64,000 nt of DNA from Candidatus Binatia bacterium (GCA_023150935.1 JAKLJW010000011.1:1-64000); one strand, 5' to 3'. Shown: positions 54,111 to 62,586, counted from the first letter of the stretch. Made by a program: numbers and translations. Notes: generated from the letters alone by a model not told the origin.

Positions 54111-54916
54111 TACGCAGGGGCTTTCCCGACCGCCGCCAACGCGGGCACCAACACCTGGTTGCCGCGGCCGCGGGGCTCGTTGTCATGGTCATGGCGGCCG
54201 GCGAACCGGTGCGCGGCGATGGACCCGTGCTCCCGCTCCCCGAGCACGATCGCGAGCAACTGTCCCGCTTCCTCGGTCCCGGGGTGGTCGGCGCCGCGCT
54301 GCCTTGCGATCCGATCGGCGATCCGACGACGTGGTTCCCACTGCACGCGCGCGCCAGCAAGTTCCAGTGGACCTCCGGACCGAACGCCGGTCGGACGGAG
54401 GTCCTCGCGCTCCGCGAAGCGAAACGGCCGATCGGGACCCAGGCCTGGCGTTTCGGCCTGTCGCCGGTGCTGGCGGGTTTCATCGTCAGGGACGCACAAG
54501 GCGGGCTGGCGATGCCGGCGGTTACCGACACCGCCGAGGGTCTGGTGATCGTGGCGAACCCGGCCAATCCGTTCCTGCCGGCAAATTTGCAGCCCGGCGA
54601 GACCAGACGCGTCGACAACCGGATAGCCGCGAACTACCTCGACGACCCGTACGACACCGATTACGCCGGTCGCATGGCCGGCGAGTTCACCTACGTCGGC
54701 ACGTATCGGGTGACGGTACCCGCGGGAACCTTCCCGGCCGTCCTGACGCGCCTGCACGCCACAGGCAAGGTCGGACCGGCGCACGTCGAGGACACGTCAT
54801 GGGCCCTGTACGCGCCCGGCGTGGGCATGGTGGCCATGGTTGCGCAGGAAGACGTCGCCGCATTCTGGATATTCCACCTCGACACGACCGCGGGCAAAGT
54901 GCTCGTCGCACAGTAG
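54107..54916 (+). CDS. Exported protein of unknown function coupled to clcA
   Basis: A 269-residue protein with a long basic N-terminus and hydrophobic core (HLVAAAAGLVVMVMAAGEPV), then a beta-rich mature domain (FTYVGTYRVTVPAGTFPAVL, VEDTSWALYAPGVGMVAMVA). The pattern of a VPAGTFPAVL strand and a GVGMV strand recalls DUF3108-like periplasmic domains, but I do not assign it. It overlaps clcA by 4 bp, so the two are co-translated. Confidence 0.75.
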   Translation: MIRRGFPDRRQRGHQHLVAAAAGLVVMVMAAGEPVRGDGPVLPLPEHDREQLSRFLGPGVVGAALPCDPIGDPTTWFPLHARASKFQWTSGPNAGRTEVLALREAKRPIGTQAWRFGLSPVLAGFIVRDAQGGLAMPAVTDTAEGLVIVANPANPFLPANLQPGETRRVDNRIAANYLDDPYDTDYAGRMAGEFTYVGTYRVTVPAGTFPAVLTRLHATGKVGPAHVEDTSWALYAPGVGMVAMVAQEDVAAFWIFHLDTTAGKVLVAQ

Positions 54917-54950
54917 CCCCACGCCATCGACCGCTCGCGCGGCCTCGCGC

Positions 54951-55877
54951 TCAGCGCCGCGCCATGCGGGCGCCGGCCGCCGGGCGGCGGGCCGTACCGT
55001 CGAGCCGGTCGGCCAGCGCAAGCACGGTGTCGATGTAGGCGTCGGAACGGTTGTAGTACCAGATCGCCTGGCGGCGCTCGCTGCGGTTCGCACCGCGGCG
55101 CCAGCCGTGGTTCCGCAGGTAGTTTGCCGTCGAGGCGATGGCATCGGCCGGGTCGTACAGACTTACCCTTTCGTCGCCGTTACCGTCGGTGCCGAACTTC
55201 AGATAACTGCTGGGCAGGAACTGCGTCAGACCGAACGCACCCGCGCCGGAGCCGCGGATGGCCAGCGGGTCGATACCCAGGCGCTCGGCCATGCGGAACG
55301 TGGCCACCACCTCGGGATAGAAAAGCTGCTCCAGATACCGCGCTCGAGCCTGCGCTTGCGACGCGATGTCCGCCGCCTCCGCACCCTGCGCATCGAGGGT
55401 ATGGCGGGCGATGTTGCGCGCCAGATTGCGCGGTTCGTTCGCCATCGCCAGTCGCGCCAGGCGGAAAAGCACCATCTCCCGCCCGGTGTTGCGGCCGCAT
55501 TGCGTCTCGACGTGCATGATCGCCGCCAGCACGCTCGCCGGCACGCCGCTCCGCGCCGAGGCGACGCGGAACTCCCGGTCGTGCGCCATGCGGCAGGCCC
55601 GCGCGCGCGCGACACTGTCGGCCGACAGGAACCCCCGATACAGCCCTCGCGATTCGCGCGGAGCGAGTTGAAAATCGAGCCCCGAAAACACCGGCATGCG
55701 CGGGTCGTCGAACACGGCCCTGACCCGATAAGGGTCAAGCCCATCCGCCACCAGCCGATCGACGAGATAATCCCAACTGTCGTCGCCCCCGTACACGGCG
55801 GCCGCTGGCCGCACCCAGAAAAAAATCGCCCAGAGCGCCAGCACCCACCTCGACCACCACATCATGTTCGGCACCAT
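54951..55877 (-). CDS. mltB: Lytic murein transglycosylase, MltB type
   Basis: A 308-residue peptidoglycan lytic transglycosylase. A signal segment is followed by DYLVDRLVADGLDPYRVRAV, then the catalytic glutamate in AIMHVETQCGRNTG, and AFGLTQFLPSSYLKFGTDGN with SLYDPADAIASTANYLRNHG, the SLT_2 signature. No lipobox cysteine is evident, so it is probably soluble periplasmic. ATG 55877 is listed; ATG 55865 is possible. It converges on the exported-protein gene. Confidence 0.9.
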   Translation of the reverse strand: MVPNMMWWSRWVLALWAIFFWVRPAAAVYGGDDSWDYLVDRLVADGLDPYRVRAVFDDPRMPVFSGLDFQLAPRESRGLYRGFLSADSVARARACRMAHDREFRVASARSGVPASVLAAIMHVETQCGRNTGREMVLFRLARLAMANEPRNLARNIARHTLDAQGAEAADIASQAQARARYLEQLFYPEVVATFRMAERLGIDPLAIRGSGAGAFGLTQFLPSSYLKFGTDGNGDERVSLYDPADAIASTANYLRNHGWRRGANRSERRQAIWYYNRSDAYIDTVLALADRLDGTARRPAAGARMARR

Positions 55878-55946
55878 CGCCCTTACCTCACGCGATGTCG
55901 AACCACGGCCGCATCGCCTTCTTCACCCGCACCCTCGGCCCGTGCC

Positions 55947-56396
55947 TCACGCCAGCAGCTTCGCCGCTTCGCGCTGCGTTGCCGCACACGCCTCGGCGCA
56001 AGCCTTGCACTCGGAATGATGGTCCTCGTGCTTGCGGCAGGCCTTCTCGCAATCGGCACAGACGTCGCGGCAGAGCTGAATCAACGTCTTCGCGTACTTC
56101 GAATCCGTCGGCGCAATCGCCGCCGTTGCCTGGCAGACCGCCAGCATCTCGTGCACGGACCTGGCGCAATCGCCGAGCGACTTGTCGCCCCGCGCCAGCT
56201 CCTTCAGGCAGTGATCCATACAGACGTTGCCGGCGTCGAAGCACCCGGCGAGAGCCGCCGTGAAAGCCGCGCTCGGGCGCGGCCCCGCCTGCTTGTGGTG
56301 GGAGTGATCGTGCGAGTCGGCCGCCGCCGGCCCCGCCCCGACCATGGCGCCGGCCACTGCCCCCGCCCCCACCAACAGAAAATCGCGTCGATCCAT
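55947..56396 (-). CDS. Four-helix copper-storage protein (Csp/DUF326 type), Tat-exported
   Basis: A 149-residue protein with a Tat-type N-terminus (MDRRDFLLVGAGAVAGAMVG), a His-rich linker (DSHDHSHHK) and a four-helix bundle lined with cysteines: GCFDAGNVCMDHC, DCARSVHEMLAVC, LCRDVCADCEKAC and ECKACAEAC. This is the Csp1 pattern, in which the cysteines store many Cu(I) ions. Export suggests a periplasmic copper sink. It stands alone on the minus strand. No copper exporter lies next to it. Confidence 0.87.
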   Translation of the reverse strand: MDRRDFLLVGAGAVAGAMVGAGPAAADSHDHSHHKQAGPRPSAAFTAALAGCFDAGNVCMDHCLKELARGDKSLGDCARSVHEMLAVCQATAAIAPTDSKYAKTLIQLCRDVCADCEKACRKHEDHHSECKACAEACAATQREAAKLLA

Positions 56397-56514
56397 GCCG
56401 TCCTCCTCCTGATCGTTCTATCGCTGCTCTCATTTCAGCACGCGCAAGCGGCGTGGGCAACGAGGCAAACCACAGACCTTGCGTGCCGAGAGCAGCCGTC
56501 GTACCTAGACCGCC

Positions 56515-56775
56515 ATGCAAGTCGACATCGGCGACCTGGTGATGCACCCCGGCTACGCACCCTATCCGCGCTACGGGCGCGTAGTCGAGCAGATCGACGA
56601 CGCGCACGTGCGCGTCACCACCGTCCAGTGCGGCGACCCGCGCTGCGCGGCGGAGCACGCACACGGCGATCTGGTCTGGCAGACCGGCGACCTCCTTGCC
56701 GCCACGGCGTATCAGGCCCGCGCCGAGTGGGAGGAAGGCCGAAAGAGTTCGCCCAACGCCATGGTCGAGGCGTGA
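56515..56775 (+). CDS. Small conserved-looking protein upstream of the GH13 gene
   Basis: An 86-residue acidic protein (MQVDIGDLVMHPGYAPYPRY, GRVVEQIDDAHVRVTTVQCG) with a C-terminal helix. A KOW-like or SH3-like small barrel is suggested by the VDIGDLVxHPxxG...GRVVEQ pattern, at low confidence. It ends 1 bp before the GH13 ATG, so the two are probably one operon. Confidence 0.65.
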   Translation: MQVDIGDLVMHPGYAPYPRYGRVVEQIDDAHVRVTTVQCGDPRCAAEHAHGDLVWQTGDLLAATAYQARAEWEEGRKSSPNAMVEA

Positions 56776-56776
56776 G

Positions 56777-58411
56777 ATGACCGGCCAGGAGTGGTGGCGG
56801 GAAGCGGTGTTCTACGAGATCTACGTGCGCAGCTTCCAGGACTCCAATGGCGACGGGATCGGCGATCTGGCCGGAATCGTCGAGCGGCTCGACTACCTGA
56901 ACGACGGCACACCGAAGTCACTCGGGGTCGATGCGTTGTGGCTAACGCCGATAAACCCGTCGCCGATGTTCGATTTCGGGTACGACGTCAGCGACTACCG
57001 CGGCGTCGATCCGGTGTTCGGCAGCCTCGCCGATTTCGACCGGCTCGTCGCCGAAGCGCACCGCCGCAACATCCGCATCGTCTTCGATCTCGTTCCCAAC
57101 CACAGCTCGCACCTGCACCCCTGGTTCCAGTCGGCACGCCGGTCGCGCACCGATCCGCACCGCGACTGGTACGTCTGGCGCGACCCGGCGCCGGGCGGCG
57201 GGTACCCGAACAACTGGGCGAGCGCCTTCGGCGGGCCGGCCTGGACCCTCGACCCCGCCACGGGCCAGTACTACCTGCACTCGTTTCTCCCGGAACAACC
57301 CGACCTGAACTACCGTAACCCCGCGGTGGCGGCAGCCATGGAGGATGTCATCCGGTTCTGGCTGGATCGCGGCGTCGACGGCTTCCGCGTCGACGTCATG
57401 CACAAGCTCGTCAAGGACGCGGCGCTGCGGGACAACCCCGAGCCGGCGCCCGAAGAGGCCCACCCGGTCAAGCACTATGGCGGGCAGAAGCACGTCTACG
57501 ACGAAGACCAACCCGAGGTGCACGACATCATCAGGAGCTGGCGGCGCATCCTCGACCGCTACGGCGATCGGACGATGGTCGGCGAGGTCTACCTGTTCGA
57601 TCCTCCGCGGTTGGCCCGGTACCACGGCAACGGACATGACGAGCTGCCGCTCGCGTTCAATTTCAGCTTTCTGTGGAGTCCGTGGGATGCCGCGACGTTC
57701 CGTGCCCAGGTGGCCGAGATGGAAGCGCTGCTGCCGCCGGGCGCGCAACCAACCTACGTCCTGTCGAGCCACGACGCGCCGCGCTATCGCACTCGGTTCG
57801 ACGACCCGGTGTGGGGCGAGGCGCGCGCCCGGGTCGCCGCGCTGATGCTGCTGACCCTGCGCGGCACCCCGTTCCTGTATTACGGCGAAGAGATCGGCAT
57901 GCACGACGTCGTCATTCCGTTCGACCGCATTTGCGATCCGGTGGGCAAGCGCGTACCCGCCCTCGGACGCGATCCGGAACGTACGCCGATGCAGTGGGGT
58001 CCGGCCCCCGGCGCCGGCTTCACCACGGCCGCGACGCCGTGGTTACCGCTGGCCGACGACTACGCCGCGATCAACGTCGAGCGCCAGCGCCGCGACCCGC
58101 ACTCCCATCTGAGTTTCTACCGGCGCGCCATCTGGTATCGAAAGCGGACCGCGGCGCTGACCCACGGAACGTACACCCCCGTGGAAGGTCCGCCCGACAC
58201 GTTTATCTACCGCCGGGAGCACGGATCGAGCCGGTGCGTGGTGGCGCTGAACTTCGCCAGCGAGGGGCGCACCTTGCAGCTCCCCGGCCTCGGCGGCGCG
58301 CGCTTGTCGCTATCGACCGACCCGGATCGCAGCGAGGGCGCCCTCGGCGCCGCAGCGGTGCGACTCGGACCGTGCGAGGGGGTGGTGGTGGAGGAGGGTT
58401 TGGGGTCTTGA
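56777..58411 (+). CDS. GH13 alpha-glucosidase / oligo-1,6-glucosidase-type hydrolase
   Basis: A 544-residue cytoplasmic GH13 enzyme. Conserved regions: I, FDLVPNHSS; II, GFRVDVMHKLV (nucleophile Asp); III, MVGEVYLF (acid/base Glu); IV, LSSHDAPR (transition-state Asp, here SHD rather than the usual NHD). YEIYVRSFQDSNGDGIGDLA and TPFLYYGEEIGM fit the alpha-glucosidase/trehalose-synthase-related branch. ATG 56777 is preferred to the longer upstream frame. The stop codon is formed inside the first unit of an octamer tandem repeat, so the C-terminal GLGS is repeat-derived. Confidence 0.9.
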   Translation: MTGQEWWREAVFYEIYVRSFQDSNGDGIGDLAGIVERLDYLNDGTPKSLGVDALWLTPINPSPMFDFGYDVSDYRGVDPVFGSLADFDRLVAEAHRRNIRIVFDLVPNHSSHLHPWFQSARRSRTDPHRDWYVWRDPAPGGGYPNNWASAFGGPAWTLDPATGQYYLHSFLPEQPDLNYRNPAVAAAMEDVIRFWLDRGVDGFRVDVMHKLVKDAALRDNPEPAPEEAHPVKHYGGQKHVYDEDQPEVHDIIRSWRRILDRYGDRTMVGEVYLFDPPRLARYHGNGHDELPLAFNFSFLWSPWDAATFRAQVAEMEALLPPGAQPTYVLSSHDAPRYRTRFDDPVWGEARARVAALMLLTLRGTPFLYYGEEIGMHDVVIPFDRICDPVGKRVPALGRDPERTPMQWGPAPGAGFTTAATPWLPLADDYAAINVERQRRDPHSHLSFYRRAIWYRKRTAALTHGTYTPVEGPPDTFIYRREHGSSRCVVALNFASEGRTLQLPGLGGARLSLSTDPDRSEGALGAAAVRLGPCEGVVVEEGLGS

Positions 58412-58484
58412 GGTCTTGGGGTCTTGAGGTCTTGGGGTCTTGGGGTCTTGGGGTCTTGGGGTCTTGAGGTCTTGGGGTCTTGGG
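58405..58484. repeat. Tandem array of ten octamers GTCTTGRG
   Basis: Ten contiguous 8-bp units are seen, three ending GAG and seven GGG. The first unit supplies the TGA stop of the GH13 gene. Eight is not a multiple of three, so copy-number change or an A-to-G change in unit 1 would alter the C-terminus. Confidence 0.95.
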
Positions 58485-59291
58485 GGACTTTCTCGGGAGT
58501 GCCCATGACGTGGCGGTCGTCGCAAGACGATGAAAACGCGGTCCTCTCTGCGGGGTCGGGGCCGGAACCGTTATCGGGATCGAGGGAACCGGATCGATAC
58601 CGCTGCCGATACCGACCCCGATGGCCGGTCGCCATTGCGCTTGCCCACCTCCGGTCCCACTCACCCCAATCCTCGAAAGCGAAGAAGATGGAAGACCGGA
58701 AACAGGAAACCGAGGCCCCGGGGTGGCACCTCTGCAAGTCCGAGAAACGGGGTGGGGTCGGACCACGACAACCTGCGGTAATCTCTGGCTTTCGGTGACC
58801 AGATCAGGCCGATTTCACGTCCATGCCGTCGTTTTCGAAGGCTAGACTGGCCGGATACACCGCCGCGTCCTCACGCAGAACATGGGTGTAATCGATCGTT
58901 CCTCTCAACCGGGGAGCGCCGATCCGATCTGCTGACCGGTTTCCCGTCTCCGGTTTCCTATCTCCCGTTTTCCGTTCTTCTGACCTCGCCCGTGTTTGGG
59001 GAGCGCCGGTGCTGCCGGAGGCCGTCGGGACCGTCCTCGCTCCGCCAACGGCGACCCCACCGCGGCGATCGAGAAGATCCTCCGCCATCTCGGCTTGCCG
59101 ACTGCGCCGGCGCCCTCGCCGGCACCCGTCCTGCCGGCGCCCGGGTGCGGCCGGCCTGCGGGCGCAATCTCTTGTCGACACGCGCTTTGTCCGCGCTGTA
59201 TTCGGGCTGTGAAGGGGCGATCGTAAAGACGAGGGGGATGGCGGGCAACGCCCGAGAATTGATCTTACGTCAAACACGGCGTTTATGCCGG
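58485..59291. other. Accessory intergenic DNA with no confident gene
   Basis: About 800 bp. It contains palindromic and simple motifs (for example CGATACCGCTGCCGATACC near 58595, and CCGGTTTCCCGTCTCCGG near 58937, with related inverse words near 58695). All frames look like shadows. One minus-strand tail ending at 58804 (VLREDAAVYPASLAFENDG) reads like real protein but has no supported start. Confidence 0.55.
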
Positions 59292-59480
59292 CTATCCGCT
59301 CTGGTCACACGTGCCTGCCCCGTCGCACGCCGCACTCGTGCAAGGGTTGTTATCGGTGTCGGTGCATGGAACTCCCGACGGCTGACCCGTGCAGTCAGCG
59401 ACCTGTGCTACCGTCGGCGCGGCACCCAGCAATGCCACGGCGATTGCCAACGCGAACGACCCAACAGAACTCTTCGTCAT
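59292..59480 (-). CDS. Short exported cysteine-rich protein, probably truncated
   Basis: A 62-residue frame with a clean signal peptide (SFALAIAVALLGAAPTVAQV) and a cysteine-rich start (ADCTGQPSGVPCTDTDNNPC, then CDGAGTCDQSG). This module usually opens longer exported proteins with repeated cysteine segments; here a TAG/TGA-type stop ends it early. It is probably a 5' fragment of a lost gene. A purine-rich RBS (GAGAGGGGGTAGC) precedes the ATG. Confidence 0.5.
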   Translation of the reverse strand: MTKSSVGSFALAIAVALLGAAPTVAQVADCTGQPSGVPCTDTDNNPCTSAACDGAGTCDQSG

Positions 59481-59532
59481 TGCTACCCCCTCTCGTCTCC
59501 CTTGTCAGTTCCTGCAAGCCGAACGCCGGCCA

Positions 59533-59730
59533 TCACCCGCGCGCGTCTTCTTGCGCGTCGGGTGCATGGCCCTGTTCGGCAATCCGCTTCGCACGTAGAT
59601 CCACGACTTCGTGTCCTGCGGTTGGCCCCTGCGCCCTGAGTTGGGCTACGAAGGCATCGACATCGCCTTGATACTCACGCGCGATTTCGTCCTTGATCTT
59701 CCAGAGCTCTTCTATGATTGGGTCAGTCAT
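59533..59730 (-). CDS. Putative partner (antitoxin-like) of the PIN protein
   Basis: A 65-residue acidic protein (MTDPIIEELWKIKDEIAREY, then a second helix). Such proteins accompany PIN-domain genes as likely antitoxins. ATG 59730 overlaps the PIN gene stop by 4 bp. The order is toxin first, antitoxin second, which is less common. Confidence 0.72.
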   Translation of the reverse strand: MTDPIIEELWKIKDEIAREYQGDVDAFVAQLRAQGPTAGHEVVDLRAKRIAEQGHAPDAQEDARG

Positions 59731-60212
59731 TGCTGGTTCGCTCCCATCAGTTCCTGCGGCGTGCATATTTCTGGGCAAACGTAGCCACCCGTCGTGCAAA
59801 CAGCGCGCACGAGAGGTTTCATCTCGGCATTGTCAATGTGGCGGTAATTCCAGGTGAGCAAGTAATCAATAGCGTGCACCGCTGCGATGGCGATGTGGAG
59901 AGAATCGCCGATCGCGTTCGCCGGAAGTGCACCCTCCCGGATGAGCACCTTGGACAATGCAACAACCTCGTCCGTGATCGCCAGCAATGGGATGCCGGAC
60001 AGCGCCTCGAGTCTCCGTGACGCGGCCTCCGGACTTCCCCTTCCAGCCTCTTCGGTTACGACGCTGGAGCTGTATAGAGAGAATCGACTCCGTTGAGTAT
60101 CCCACCAATCGACGGTCGCCTTCTGCCAGGCTGCCGCCAACAGATCACTGGTCGGCCGAGCGGTGAGGTAGGAGATGACCGATGTCTCCACATAAACCGT
60201 CTTCGGCTCCAT
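59727..60212 (-). CDS. PIN-domain toxin-like protein
   Basis: A 161-residue PIN-domain protein from ATG 60212: KTVYVETSVISYLTARPTSD, with glutamate in place of the usual first aspartate (VETS), SVVTEEAGRG in the middle and GDSLHIAIAAVHAIDYLLTW with NYRHIDN at the end. This PIN subgroup typically has VETSVISYL. The acidic set looks complete. The partner gene follows, overlapping by 4 bp. Confidence 0.85.
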   Translation of the reverse strand: MEPKTVYVETSVISYLTARPTSDLLAAAWQKATVDWWDTQRSRFSLYSSSVVTEEAGRGSPEAASRRLEALSGIPLLAITDEVVALSKVLIREGALPANAIGDSLHIAIAAVHAIDYLLTWNYRHIDNAEMKPLVRAVCTTGGYVCPEICTPQELMGANQQ

Positions 60213-60319
60213 CGCACTCAAACCATGGCTTGTGCGTCCGCGGTGGGCTCGGGCCCGTTGGTCCGAAGCTTCGCGTCTTCTCCAGTCGGCCTACTCGGCC
60301 CTGTGTCCCCCGGTTTCCC

Positions 60320-60406
60320 GTCTCTGCCGGTCGCCGAGTTGACGAGACGCTCCCGGAGGCAGAGTTCGGCTGCCCGAAGGGACTCACGAGCGTGTTCCAG
60401 TGTCAT
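60320..60406 (-). pseudogene. N-terminal remnant of a HEPN-domain protein
   Basis: The minus frame from ATG 60406 gives MTLEHARESLRAAELCLRER then LVNSAT, the first helix pair of HEPN-domain proteins, which normally continue into an RAYYAxF motif. That continuation is missing and the frame becomes low-complexity. So only the 5' end survives. It lies in the 60213-60544 gap, which holds no other gene. Confidence 0.4.
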
Positions 60407-60544
60407 CGGGTCCAGCCTACGTCCGGCCCACGTCAGGCGTCAATCGCCCGCAGCGCGCGACCGCACGGGTGGGCCCATCGATAGCAAAGACCAACGCTCC
60501 AACCCGCGGCGTCAACGTTCGTCGAGCATTAGCGCCGAGGATTG

Positions 60545-61057
60545 TTACTCTCCCTTCTGCGTCGCCTTCTTCACAATGGTCAGATGGACCATCGATGCCG
60601 GCGGCGTGCTAAATCGGTCGGCCAGGAAGGCGCTGCACACCAGCTTCTTCGACGTGGCGATGATGCGCGCAGAGCCCGCGTTCCCAAATCCTCCACCCAG
60701 GTCGGAGTTTAGTATGATGCCCGCAGCGCTCATCGTTCCAAACAATACGGTCTGGCCAGGTACCACAGCGAGCGATGTCGCGACCCCGTCGTTGATCGGA
60801 GCACCTCCGAAGGGTGCGAAGACCTCAACCCCAACCTGAATCGTCGCTGCATCTGTGGAGGTGCAGGAGAAGTAGGTCCCCAACGCGTATCCGCCCCCGC
60901 CGTTGACCCCGGAGACGGAATACACGTGAAGCGTATTCTTGCCGGCGACCAGCATAGGCAGGGGCGTGTCGACGATGCCGGCAAACGTCGCCGAGTTTAT
61001 CAGGACCGCGAGTGCTATCCCGGCCAGAGTCATTGCCGCGGTTCGAGTGCGTGGCAT
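60545..61057 (-). CDS. Secreted SPLP-family protein, copy 5 (remote copy)
   Basis: A 170-residue protein from ATG 61057 (RBS AGGAGGTGG). Signal peptide through NSATFAG, then GIVDTPLPMLVAGKNTLHVY and SVSGV. It carries YFSCTSTDAATIQVGVEVFA, DGVATSLAVVPGQTVLFGT, GSARIIATSKKLVCSAFLAD and TIVKKATQKGE. By eye it is closest to copy 2 (shared TLHVYSVSGV, GTYFSCTSTD, LVCSAFLADR). It begins about 60 bp beyond an attC-like site and in the same direction as the cassette ORF, so it could have been a cassette gene, but no attC-like site follows it. Confidence 0.87.
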   Translation of the reverse strand: MPRTRTAAMTLAGIALAVLINSATFAGIVDTPLPMLVAGKNTLHVYSVSGVNGGGGYALGTYFSCTSTDAATIQVGVEVFAPFGGAPINDGVATSLAVVPGQTVLFGTMSAAGIILNSDLGGGFGNAGSARIIATSKKLVCSAFLADRFSTPPASMVHLTIVKKATQKGE

Positions 61058-61117
61058 ACCCACCTCCTCTTGATCTGTGCATCGGCGTTTTCAGCCCCGA
61101 CCCCGTCCACAGCACAA

Positions 61118-61215
61118 GCCGAACGCCTGACGCTCAGCCGCGCGGGCCGCAACGCGCCGCTTCCCGTTGTCTGAGCCGCCACGCGGCCCGCGTCGGCTGC
61201 AGCGGCTTGTTAGGC
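61118..61215. repeat. attC-like site 1
   Basis: On the minus strand it reads GCCTAAC at its 5' end and GTTCGGC at its 3' end, 98 bp apart. Between them GCTGCAGCCGACGCGGGCCG can pair with CGGCCCGCGCGGCTGAGC with unpaired bases, as in integron attC hairpins. The 5' box fits RYYYAAC exactly; the 3' box misses GTTRRRY by one base. It begins 49 bp after the stop of the 61265-61963 gene. Confidence 0.65.
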
Positions 61216-61264
61216 GCGACGTTGGCTCCGGCGCTCTCGTTGGTGCTCATCCCCACAGACTCGG

Positions 61265-61963
61265 TCATTGCCGTAGCTTTTCGGGTGGGAACGGTCCGGG
61301 CGTTGGCGGTGGAACATAAGCCGCGATCTCTTCTTCTGATGTTTGTACGAGATAGTCGTGGACCGTCGACCGCCGCCGATACTGGTCCAGTTCCCGTGTT
61401 GCACACAACTTTCGAACTTCCCGATTCCGACCGTTGCCGTGAACCGAGAAGCACCTCCGATAGTGCCGGATAGCGTCCAACACAACGTCGAGAGGAAGCC
61501 ACTGACCAGGATGCTCGCCCTGATCGTCCATTCTCCCGCCGGGTACGCGAAAGCCTTGGACCGAGATTTCACTGCCGACGATCTCCCACTCCCCTTCGTC
61601 ACCAGCACTGAGCAGCGCGAAGTGCGCGCCTGTTTCGCGCATCTCTTTGTCGTCGAGCCGCAGAAGGAACGCCACCTCCTCTTGCCCAACGGCGTACGGT
61701 TTCCAGCGATGAGAGCAGGTCCAGTCGACAAACTTGAGTACGTCGAGTTCTGTGGTGTCCTCTCGACCGGCAAGGATCTCGCTAACTCGTAGAGTGAACG
61801 CTTTCTCGTTCACTGTCACGATTTCCCCGCGAACAATCAAATCGGCGAGCCCCGCGAGCTCGAAGAACTGCGGTGGGTCGTACTTCCCTTCCGCGACGGT
61901 CGCAATCTCCAATAGTGCGATCACGAGTAGCACGACCGTTCCCTCGAATCGCATCCGGTTCAC
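61265..61963 (-). CDS. Exported hypothetical protein in an apparent integron cassette
   Basis: A 232-residue protein with a signal segment (GTVVLLVIALLEIATVAEGK). The mature part starts YDPPQFFELAGLADLIVRGE then IVTVNEKAFTLRVSEIL, resembling small secreted beta-barrel domains that open with a LADLIVxGxV strand; the rest is unassigned. The GTG at 61963 has AGGAAGCGG just upstream; ATG 61954 is an alternative. The gene lies tightly between two attC-like sites, 12 bp after one and 49 bp before the other. Confidence 0.7.
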   Translation of the reverse strand: MNRMRFEGTVVLLVIALLEIATVAEGKYDPPQFFELAGLADLIVRGEIVTVNEKAFTLRVSEILAGREDTTELDVLKFVDWTCSHRWKPYAVGQEEVAFLLRLDDKEMRETGAHFALLSAGDEGEWEIVGSEISVQGFRVPGGRMDDQGEHPGQWLPLDVVLDAIRHYRRCFSVHGNGRNREVRKLCATRELDQYRRRSTVHDYLVQTSEEEIAAYVPPPTPGPFPPEKLRQ

Positions 61964-61974
61964 ACCCGCTTCCT

Positions 61975-62069
61975 GCCTAACGAAGAGGGTTTTTCCGCCG
62001 TCCGGCCGTACGATCGTTTGCTTGAAAGAGGAGGACCCACGGCCGGATGGCGGAAAGCCCCCGTTGAAC
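61975..62069. repeat. attC-like site 2
   Basis: On the minus strand it reads GTTCAAC ... GTTAGGC, both matching the RYYYAAC and GTTRRRY boxes exactly, 95 bp apart. Inner arms GGGTTTTTCCGCCGTCCGGC and its near inverse GCCGGATGGCGGAAAGCCC form a strong hairpin. GTTAGGC lies 12 bp before the start of the 61963 gene, where a cassette boundary is expected. Confidence 0.7.
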
Positions 62070-62319
62070 TGAACCGCGTTGCACCGCTGTTGCTCCCTAT
62101 GGGGCCTCTATCGCAAGTGGGGCGGCGATGGCAATCGAGCAGGGGTTCGAATTGTGGCGTCGGGAGGGGGGCCGAGGATCGCGATCGGCAAGGATAGGCG
62201 CATCGATGCCGATGCCAGTGAGCTTCCGAGGCGCGATCTCGCTGTCACGGGCACACGGCTGCGTCGCGAGCCGGCGGCTCGCCGGAAGGAAAGGAGCTCG
62301 CAGGGAGGCAGGCGTGTGG

Positions 62320-62586
62320 TCATGAGGTGTCGCGCTTCACTGGTGAAATGTTCTCGATGACACGCATCGGCTTGCCGCAGACCGGACATGGTCCCGGTCC
62401 TCGATCATGCGAAAGTCGGTGGTAGTCACGCTCGCCGCGGGGTTCATCGTCCGTAGATTCGTTGTCGACCGTCGGTGGGGCGAGATCGACGACGCCGAGC
62501 AGGGTGCGGCTAGGTGCGAGCTTGTGGCGGCGCTGGCTGTTGGCCAGCAGCCCGTAGTGACGGATACGCATGAAGCCGCGGTATCC
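62320..62586 (-). pseudogene. C-terminal remnant of an IS91-type transposase
   Basis: About 88 residues match the end of IS91-family transposases: GYRGFMRIRHYGLLANSQRR then HKLAPSRTLLG, and a zinc-ribbon tail GPCPVCGKPMRVIENI. The Y2 catalytic region is absent. Its broken end faces the truncated hydrolase, so an IS91-type event may have made that junction. The stretch 62070-62319 shows no gene. Confidence 0.72.

Noticed and set aside
58405..58484. CRISPR-like array
   Set aside because: Units are 8 bp and contiguous without spacers; it is a simple tandem repeat.
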